Below are positions 58,555-64,000 of a stretch of DNA of 64,000 nucleotides, piece after piece. This DNA is from Pseudomonadota bacterium (GTDB lineage Bacteria; Pseudomonadota; Gammaproteobacteria; Burkholderiales; Burkholderiaceae_C). Position numbers and translations under genes: made by a program. How positions within the stretch are numbered: the first letter of the stretch is position 1; each line of letters opens with the position of its first letter. The DNA lies in assembly GCA_018241225.1 (NCBI GenBank), contig JAFEEG010000007.1, forward strand, positions 62,001 to 126,000, written 5' to 3'. The notes below the pieces were generated by a model. That model worked only from the letters and a program-made list of their open reading frames with translations. It was not told the origin of the DNA and did no database searches.

Positions 58555-59004
58555 TCAGGCGCCGGTGAGCGCGGCCTTGACCGCGGCGCTGACCAGGCCC
58601 ATGTCGGCCTTGCCGGCCAGGCGGGTCTTCACCGCGCCCATCACCTTGCCCATGTCGCCAGGGCCCTTGGCGCCCAGCTCGGCCACGATGGCCTTCACTT
58701 CGGCGGTGATCTCGTCGGCGCCCATGCGTTGGGGCAAGTAGGCGTCCAGCACCTTGATCTCGGCCGCTTCCTTGTCGGCCAGGTCCTGGCGGCCACCCTG
58801 GGTGAAGGCAGCGACGGAGTCCTTGCGCTGCTTCACCATCTTGTCGATGACGGCAACGATCATGGCGTCGTCCAGTTCGACGCGCTCGTCCACTTCCTTT
58901 TGCTTAAGCGCGGCCATCAGCAGGCGGATGGTGGCCAGGCGTTCCGAGTCCTTGGCGCGCATCGCGGTCTTCATGTCTTCGGTGATCTGGTCCTTGAGGC
59001 TCAT
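58555..59004 (-). CDS. GatB/YqeY domain protein
   Basis: A 149-residue YqeY-like protein: MSLKDQITEDMKTAMRAKDS, LAELGAKGPGDMGKVMGAV and KADMGLVSAAVKAALTG. The domain resembles the tRNA-binding tail of GatB amidotransferase; its role as a free protein is not settled. It lies downstream of rpsU on the same strand, the conserved rpsU-yqeY order, with a terminator-like hairpin between them. Confidence 0.95.
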   Translation of the reverse strand: MSLKDQITEDMKTAMRAKDSERLATIRLLMAALKQKEVDERVELDDAMIVAVIDKMVKQRKDSVAAFTQGGRQDLADKEAAEIKVLDAYLPQRMGADEITAEVKAIVAELGAKGPGDMGKVMGAVKTRLAGKADMGLVSAAVKAALTGA

Positions 59005-59035
59005 GGCGTGTTCCTTCTTGTGTTATCTGGCAGGG

Positions 59036-59078
59036 CAAAAACGACAAGAGCCGCGGCAGGATGTTCCTGGCGCGGCTC
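59036..59078 (-). terminator. Rho-independent terminator after rpsU
   Basis: On the minus strand, GAGCCGCG (59078-59071) pairs with CGCGGCTC (59055-59048); inside, across one mismatch, CAGG/CCTG add four pairs around a five-base loop. The stem is followed by TTGTCGTTTTT. It lies about 50 bases after the rpsU stop and 32 bases before yqeY, so it could limit readthrough into yqeY. Confidence 0.7.
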
Positions 59079-59129
59079 GAAACCGGCGACGGCGCTTCGA
59101 GAAGGAAGTGCCGTCGGGGGCGGGGCAGC

Positions 59130-59342
59130 TTAGTACAGCTTCTTGGGCAGCTGCATGCTGCGCACGCGCTTGTAGTGGCGCTTGACGGCCGCGGCCTTCT
59201 TGCGCTTGCGCTCGGCGGTGGGCTTTTCGTAGAACTCGCGGGCACGCAGGTCGGTCAGCAGGCCCAGTTTTTCGATGGTGCGCTTGAAGCGGCGCAGCGC
59301 CACGTCGAAGGGCTCGTTTTCTTTAACGCGGATGGTGGTCAT
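59130..59342 (-). CDS. rpsU: 30S ribosomal protein S21
   Basis: Seventy residues: [20 protein letters not shown], then the basic tail [27 protein letters not shown]. The full S21 pattern, slightly shorter than or equal to most betaproteobacterial copies. The linked dnaG and rpoD of enterobacteria are not adjacent. Confidence 0.98.
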
Positions 59343-59452
59343 TTAGTTCAGTTTTTGAAACATGGCGCCCGGGCAAGATCGTGACCTGAGCAGGGGTTCC
59401 TCAACTTGGATACTGGTGTGGCCGTTGAGGCGGGGCCAAAAGTTAGCCGCGC

Positions 59453-59482
59453 ATTATAACCCGAGCGCGAGCGCCCGGTCGA
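59453..59482 (-). promoter_or_regulatory. Sigma-70-like promoter for rpsU
   Basis: On the minus strand, a perfect -10 TATAAT (59458-59453) follows, after 18 bases, a -35-like TCGACC (59482-59477; four of six matches to TTGACA). Transcription would begin near 59446, giving a leader of roughly 100 bases. Confidence 0.55.
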
Positions 59483-59501
59483 CCCCCCGCTTCAACCGAC
59501 C

Positions 59502-60128
59502 TCAGGCCGCCTGCCGGCCGCGCTGGTTGGACGCCACCACGTTGTCCTTGGGCAGGGCCTCCTGCCGCGCCACGGCGGCGATCCAGTCGGCGGTAGACGC
59601 CACGGCGGCGAAATTGCTGTGCAACACCACGCTGAACACCCGGTGGATCTCCTCGGCGCTGGCCCGGCCCGCCGCGTTGGCATAGGGCAGCGAGCCGGTG
59701 GCGTCGGCCAGGAACTCGATGGCCAGGCCCCGGTGCATGGCCTCGAAGGCCGTGGAGGCATCGCAGTTGTGCGTCATGTAGCCCACGATGGTGAGCGTAT
59801 TCACGCCGTGCGCCTCCAGCCATGCCGCGAAGTCGGTGCCGGTGAACACGCTGGGAAAGCTCTTGGTCACGAGATGGTCGTGCGCGCGGCCGGCCACTTC
59901 AGGGTGCAACTGCCCGCCGTGCTTGTCGGCCTGGAACACTGGTGCGCCAGCGGGCGCATGGTGCTGCACGACCACCACCGGTACGCCAGCGGCGCGGGCC
60001 GCGTCCATGGCGCGGGTGACGTTGGGCAGTGTGTCGGTGATCGGCGGGTATTCGATGGGCAGGCCGCCGCCCTCGAAATACTCGTTCTGCACATCGATGA
60101 CGATCAGGGCGCGGCGGGGAGAAGACAT
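59502..60128 (-). CDS. Isochorismatase-family cysteine hydrolase
   Basis: A 208-residue enzyme, start ATG 60128 (MSSPRRALIVIDVQNEYFEG). The catalytic set is visible: Asp in IVIDVQNEYF, Lys in VTKSFPSVFTG and Cys in GYMTHNCDASTAFEA. Members hydrolyse nicotinamide, N-carbamoyl compounds, peroxyureidoacrylate or isochorismate; the sequence does not decide which. It lies upstream of rpsU on the same strand, with the rpsU promoter just beyond its stop. Confidence 0.9.
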   Translation of the reverse strand: MSSPRRALIVIDVQNEYFEGGGLPIEYPPITDTLPNVTRAMDAARAAGVPVVVVQHHAPAGAPVFQADKHGGQLHPEVAGRAHDHLVTKSFPSVFTGTDFAAWLEAHGVNTLTIVGYMTHNCDASTAFEAMHRGLAIEFLADATGSLPYANAAGRASAEEIHRVFSVVLHSNFAAVASTADWIAAVARQEALPKDNVVASNQRGRQAA

Positions 60129-60274
60129 CGGCTTGGCTCGACAAGGTGATTGAAGGAGTCCGCATTCTTGGCGATTGCTCGGACTGCGCAAAGGGGGGCG
60201 AACGACATGGATCGATCAATTTCGGACATGCCGTGCGCAGCCGGCGGCATTGCGGCAGCCAGGCTTCGGCGGGG

Positions 60275-61495
60275 CTATTGCGCCGTGGCCAGCCCGTCGG
60301 CGCAGGCATGGGCGCTGGCCCAGGCCCACTGGAAGTTGTAGCCGCCCAGCCAACCGGTCACGTCCACCACTTCGCCGATGAAGTACAGGCCCGGCTGCTT
60401 CGACTCCAGCGTCTGGGACGACAGGTCGCGCGTGTCGACCCCGCCGGCCGTGACTTCTGCCTTCTTGTACCCCTCGGTTCCGCTGGGCGTGATCTGCCAG
60501 CGGCCGACGCGCTCGGCCAGCTGAGCCAGGGCCTTGTCGGCCGCCTCGTTGATCGGTCGGGCCAGTGCGGTGTCTTGTCCCACCCAGGCGTCGGCCAGGC
60601 GCGAGGGCACCCACTGGGCCAGCTCGTTGGCAATGCGCTTTTTCGAGCGCGCCTTGGCATCGCGCAGTTCGGTGCCGATCTGCACGCCGGGCGCGAAGTC
60701 CAGGGTGAGCGGCTCGCCTGCCTTCCAGTAGCTGGAGATCTGCAGCACGGCCGGCCCCGAAAGCCCGCGGTGCGTGAACAGCAGGTCTTCGTGAAAGCTC
60801 ATGCGCTCTTTCTTGGCGCCGGTCTCGATCTGGACCGGCAGCGCCAGGCCCGCCAGGTTGGCATAGGGCGCCCAGCCCTCGCCAGCGAAGGTCAGCGGCA
60901 CCAGCGCGGGGCGGGGCTCCACCACGCGCAGGCCGAACTGGGTCGCTATGCGGTAGCCGAAGTCGCTGGCGCCGATCTGCGGGATGGACAGCCCGCCCGT
61001 GGCCACCACGAGCCGGGGCGCACGGACCTCGCCCCTGGATGTCTGCAGCGTGTAGCCTTCGCCGGCCTCGAATTGCACCTCGCCCACCTTGCAGGGCTGC
61101 CAATGGGCAACGCCGCCGGTGGCGCATTCGGCCAGCAGCATGTCGATGATCTGCTGCGAAGGGCCGTCGCAAAACAGCTGGCCCTTGTGCTTCTCGTGAT
61201 AGGCAATGCCGTGCTTTTCCACCAGCTCGATGAAGTGCTGCGGCGTGTAGCGCGACAGGGCCGAGCGGCAGAAGTGCGGGTTGTCGCCTACGAAGTGCCG
61301 CTGCGGGGCGCGCACGTCGAGGTCTCGGTTGGTGAAGTTGGCGCGCCCGCCGCCCGAGATGCGGATCTTCTCGGCGATGCGCTCGTTGTGGTCCAGCAGC
61401 AGCACCTTCAGGCCGCGCTGGCCGGCTTGCGCGGCACAGAACAGGCCGGCGGCGCCTGCGCCGATGACGATGGCGTCGAAGCTTTGTACGGTCAC
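60275..61495 (-). CDS. BaiN/HI0933-type flavoprotein (NAD(P)/FAD-dependent oxidoreductase)
   Basis: A 406-residue FAD protein: Rossmann motif IGAGAAGLFCAAQAGQRGLK, GGGRANFTNRD (family signature) and LVVATGGLSIPQIGASDFGY. The C-terminal VDVTGWLGGYNFQWAWASAH ends the FAD site. Function in most bacteria is unknown; a gut homologue (BaiN) takes part in bile acid dehydroxylation. It starts six bases after the sterol-desaturase-family stop. Confidence 0.93.
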   Translation of the reverse strand: MTVQSFDAIVIGAGAAGLFCAAQAGQRGLKVLLLDHNERIAEKIRISGGGRANFTNRDLDVRAPQRHFVGDNPHFCRSALSRYTPQHFIELVEKHGIAYHEKHKGQLFCDGPSQQIIDMLLAECATGGVAHWQPCKVGEVQFEAGEGYTLQTSRGEVRAPRLVVATGGLSIPQIGASDFGYRIATQFGLRVVEPRPALVPLTFAGEGWAPYANLAGLALPVQIETGAKKERMSFHEDLLFTHRGLSGPAVLQISSYWKAGEPLTLDFAPGVQIGTELRDAKARSKKRIANELAQWVPSRLADAWVGQDTALARPINEAADKALAQLAERVGRWQITPSGTEGYKKAEVTAGGVDTRDLSSQTLESKQPGLYFIGEVVDVTGWLGGYNFQWAWASAHACADGLATAQ

Positions 61496-61501
61496 GCGGT
61501 G

Positions 61502-62629
61502 TCAGCCCTTCCAGGTGAATGGAAACTTCAGCTGCTTGAAGAAGCCGTCCGGAACATAGTCGCCCACCACGCCGTAGTCCTTGGGCCACGCGTGTTCGCT
61601 TTTCACTGCCGTACCGAAGAGATAGTCGAGGAATGCGTAGTGTGCGGCGTAGTTCTTGTCGATGGCTTCGTCGTCCTGGCTGTGATGCCAATGGTGGAAG
61701 TTGGGCGTCACGATCAGATAGCGCAGCGGACCCAGGCGCACGCTGACGTTGCAGTGGTTGAACACCGCCTGGAAGCCAACGATGAGGATGTAGGCGTCCA
61801 CCACGTCCTTGGAAAAGCCCAGCACGAAGATCGGCGCCAGCACCAGCGTTCGAGTGATGAGCAACTCGAGCACGTGCTGCCTTGAGCCGGCCATCCAGTC
61901 CATGCTCTTGACGCTGTGATGCACTGCGTGCAGGCGCCAGAGAAGGGGCACCTCGTGGTAGGCGCGATGCGTCCAGTACTGCACCAGGTCGGCCACCAGG
62001 ATGATCAGCAGCAGGCCTGCCCAGAACGGCAGGCCGGCCACCCAGCCGCGAATGCCGTCATTTGCCGCCCAACCGAACAAGCGATGCACCATCAGGTTGG
62101 TGGCCAGCAGCACGAAGCCGACGATCATGTGGTTGACGATGAAATGGTGCAGGTCGGTCTGCCATTCGGGGCGGAACACCGGCTGGTCCTTGCGCAGCGC
62201 GAACAGCTTCTCGATGAAGATGAAGATCAGCGATGAACCCAGCAGATCGAGAATGAACCAGTCCAGCCCGATGTAGGGCGTGTGGTCCGGAAAATTGGGG
62301 TCGACGTGCACCTTGTGGCCGCCCAGCGAGGCCGACAGCGCAACGATGAGAAACGCAAAGGCAGACAGCCAGCGCGCGCGCCCGAAGATCACGTTGACCA
62401 GAGACAGGCCGCCCGAGACGACCATGGCCGTCAGCAGGACCAGTCGCATGGTGCCCACGTCGTAGTTCTTGCGCAGCTCCGGTGTAGTGAGGTACTGCGG
62501 GAAGTGGAAGGCCAGCACCCCGAGAAAGCACAGCATGGCCAACGTGAGGGCGATCGTCCCCGTCAGCAGACCATGGCCCGGGCGCAGCTCGCCATGGCCC
62601 TCGGTGTATTCGTTGAGTTTTTCAAGCAT
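61502..62629 (-). CDS. Sterol desaturase/fatty acid hydroxylase family membrane protein
   Basis: A 375-residue integral membrane di-iron enzyme. Several membrane spans surround the His boxes HRAYHE, HAVHHS and HHWHHS, the eight-His metal ligands of this superfamily, plus HCNV. It oxidises lipid chains (hydroxylation or desaturation); the substrate in bacteria is unclear. MLEKLNEYTEGHGELRPGHG opens the protein. Downstream, after six bases, is the BaiN-like gene on the same strand, hence cotranscription is likely. Confidence 0.92.
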   Translation of the reverse strand: MLEKLNEYTEGHGELRPGHGLLTGTIALTLAMLCFLGVLAFHFPQYLTTPELRKNYDVGTMRLVLLTAMVVSGGLSLVNVIFGRARWLSAFAFLIVALSASLGGHKVHVDPNFPDHTPYIGLDWFILDLLGSSLIFIFIEKLFALRKDQPVFRPEWQTDLHHFIVNHMIVGFVLLATNLMVHRLFGWAANDGIRGWVAGLPFWAGLLLIILVADLVQYWTHRAYHEVPLLWRLHAVHHSVKSMDWMAGSRQHVLELLITRTLVLAPIFVLGFSKDVVDAYILIVGFQAVFNHCNVSVRLGPLRYLIVTPNFHHWHHSQDDEAIDKNYAAHYAFLDYLFGTAVKSEHAWPKDYGVVGDYVPDGFFKQLKFPFTWKG

Positions 62630-62711
62630 CTTCGGGACTCCCTCGCTCCGCTGTTGATCGGCGCGATTCTATGGAGCCTCGAGCGAGCCTGAAAATGCTG
62701 GCGCCAGCTCC

Positions 62712-63512
62712 TCAGGTACCGAAGCGCTCGGCTTCCAGGCTCGCGGCGGCCACGCCCTTGAGCACGTCGCCCACCACGATGATCGCGGGGCTGCCGATGC
62801 CCGAGTCGGCCAGCGCCTCGTGCATGCGCTCCAGCGTGCTCAGCACGTGCCGCTGCGTGGGCAAGGTGGCATGCTGCACGATGGCCACGGGCGTGCTGCC
62901 CGGCAAGCCGTCCAGCAGGCCGTGCTGGATGTGCGCAGCGCCCGACACGCCCATGTAGACCACCAGCGTCAGGCGCGCATCACGCGCGGCGGCGGCCAGC
63001 TTCTTCCAGTCGGTGGGGTGCTCGGTGGCGCTGTGGCCGGTCTTGGCATGGCCGGTGACGAAGACCACGCCCTGCGCACGGTCGCGATGCGTCAGCGGCA
63101 CCTGCAACGAAGTGACGGCGGCCAGGCCAGAAGTGATGCCGTTGACCACCTGTGCCTCGATGCCGGCTTCACGCAGGTGCTCCACCTCTTCGCCGCCACG
63201 GCCGAAGATGAAGGGATCGCCGCCCTTGAGGCGCACCACGTGTTCGCCCTCGCGCACCGCGGTGATCATGAGCTTCTCGATGAAGGCCTGCGGCGTGCTC
63301 TTGCAGCCGCCGCGCTTGCCCACGTAGACGATGCGCGCCTGCGGATGCGCGTGCGACAGCACTGCGTCGTTGACCAGGTCGTCGACCAGGATCACCGTGG
63401 CCGCCTGGATCGCCTTGGCGGCCTTGAAGGTGAGCAGGTCCGGATCGCCGGGGCCTGCGCCGACCAGCGTGCAGCTGCCTTGGGTGAATGGGGCGGAGTG
63501 TTTCATCGTCAT
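62712..63512 (-). CDS. cobA: Uroporphyrinogen-III C-methyltransferase CobA
   Basis: A 266-residue SAM-dependent methyltransferase that makes precorrin-2 for siroheme or cobalamin. SCTLVGAGPGDPDLLTFKAAKAIQ, VRLKGGDPFIFGRGGEEVEHL and VNGITSGLAAVTSLQVPLTHR are the family motifs. The start ATG 63512 overlaps the upstream gene's stop (ATGA). No CysG dehydrogenase half is fused, so siroheme would need a separate enzyme. Confidence 0.96.
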   Translation of the reverse strand: MTMKHSAPFTQGSCTLVGAGPGDPDLLTFKAAKAIQAATVILVDDLVNDAVLSHAHPQARIVYVGKRGGCKSTPQAFIEKLMITAVREGEHVVRLKGGDPFIFGRGGEEVEHLREAGIEAQVVNGITSGLAAVTSLQVPLTHRDRAQGVVFVTGHAKTGHSATEHPTDWKKLAAAARDARLTLVVYMGVSGAAHIQHGLLDGLPGSTPVAIVQHATLPTQRHVLSTLERMHEALADSGIGSPAIIVVGDVLKGVAAASLEAERFGT

Positions 63513-64000
63513 GCAGCCTTGGCGACGGATGGGGTGGTTGGATCGGCGTCCAGGCTCTGCGGTTCGACGAGCATCTGAACCAGCCTGCGCACGTGTTCGA
63601 CCTGACGCGCAATGGCATCCGGCGTTGGCAATTGGCCGTCGAGCACGCGGCGGGTGTAGTCGACGGTGGAGGGCAGGTCGATGCCGTCGGGAAGGCCCGG
63701 CACCTGGTCGAGGGTGCCCGGCGCCTGCGACTGCAGTTCGATGCGCCGGCCCTGCAAAAATCCGTCTACCTGCGCGGTGCGGCGCGGGTCCGCCACGCTT
63801 TCGCCTTCGAGGCCGCGCGAGAGCAGGGCGTTCATTTTCATCAGCGCAAAGGTCTGCGCCATCGATTCGGCGTAGGCGGGGTGCGTGTAGCTGCTGATGA
63901 GCAATTGCCGCTCGCCACCGGCCGGCAGCATGAGCTTGACCACGCTGTGGGCCGGATTGCGCAGGCCGACCACCTGTCGCACATCGAGCAGGCGCTTGAG
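63509..64000 (-). CDS. ybiB: YbiB/TrpD2-like anthranilate phosphoribosyltransferase-family protein, 3-prime part
   Basis: The frame runs to the window edge; the 164 visible codons are the C-terminal part. LDVRQVVGLRNPAHSVVKLM, ISSYTHPAYAESMAQTFALM, SRGLEGESVADPRR and a final all-helical tail match TrpD2/YbiB, DNA-binding homologues of TrpD that lack its biosynthetic role and in E. coli belong to the LexA regulon. It overlaps cobA by four bases. Confidence 0.85.
   Translation of the reverse strand, partial: LKRLLDVRQVVGLRNPAHSVVKLMLPAGGERQLLISSYTHPAYAESMAQTFALMKMNALLSRGLEGESVADPRRTAQVDGFLQGRRIELQSQAPGTLDQVPGLPDGIDLPSTVDYTRRVLDGQLPTPDAIARQVEHVRRLVQMLVEPQSLDADPTTPSVAKAA

Noticed and set aside
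1..64000. tRNA or rRNA genes, CRISPR array, insertion sequences, phage genes
   Set aside because: No cloverleaf-like segment with CCA-type end, no regularly spaced repeats, no transposase or integrase motifs were seen; short or divergent RNAs could still be missed by eye.

Overview
The window is very GC-rich, gene-dense DNA typical of a betaproteobacterium of the order Burkholderiales, most likely family Comamonadaceae (Variovorax/Acidovorax-like). That placement rests on the three Bug-type periplasmic solute receptors, the small Gram-negative porin, the Anbu peptidase, the rpsU-yqeY pair and the strong third-position G/C bias; it is an inference from gene content, not from a marker-gene comparison. 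I saw no tRNA, rRNA, CRISPR array, insertion sequence or prophage gene, and no gap between genes longer than about 250 bases.

Region by region. (1) 1-8373: an mdtABC-type RND efflux operon (adaptor cut by the window edge, two different RND pumps, outer-membrane lipoprotein). (2) 8398-17298: envelope and housekeeping genes: a membrane-anchored unknown, a 66-residue unknown, uppP, a CcdA-thioredoxin fusion, a porin, an alpha/beta hydrolase, a proteasome-like Anbu peptidase and mutS. (3) 17532-32826: a large plus-strand catabolic block encoding what looks like a whole beta-oxidation cycle for an alpha-methyl-branched acyl-CoA: CoA ligase, alpha-methylacyl-CoA racemase, two acyl-CoA dehydrogenases (one a fused double protein), a crotonase, a split MaoC hydratase, a short-chain dehydrogenase and an SCP2-type thiolase, with a MalT-like regulator and a Bug receptor. 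It meets, across a clear terminator, a minus-strand feruloyl-CoA-synthase-like gene paired with another Bug receptor. (4) 35944-39032: small accessory genes (DHFR-like, flavin reductase-like, GAF, DUF1428 and unknowns).

(5) 39163-47343: an amino-compound module. A RpiR/MurR regulator is divergent from a plus-strand set (class III aminotransferase, glutamate/aspartate-type binding protein, Asp/Glu-racemase-like protein), which converges on a minus-strand operon of binding protein, permease, ATPase, C45-family N-terminal-nucleophile amidase/acyltransferase and a second RpiR regulator. Clear palindromes lie at both promoters. I consider this and the branched-acyl block the best candidates for undescribed systems.

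(6) 47565-64000: a Bug receptor divergent from a MarR regulator, then a tightly coupled suhB/FUSC/MscS operon, then conserved core genes: trmJ, cysE, mog, darP, pmbA, a Nudix hydrolase, yqeY, rpsU, an isochorismatase-like hydrolase, a BaiN/HI0933-type flavoprotein, a sterol-desaturase-family protein, cobA and the 3-prime part of a ybiB/trpD2-like gene cut by the window end.
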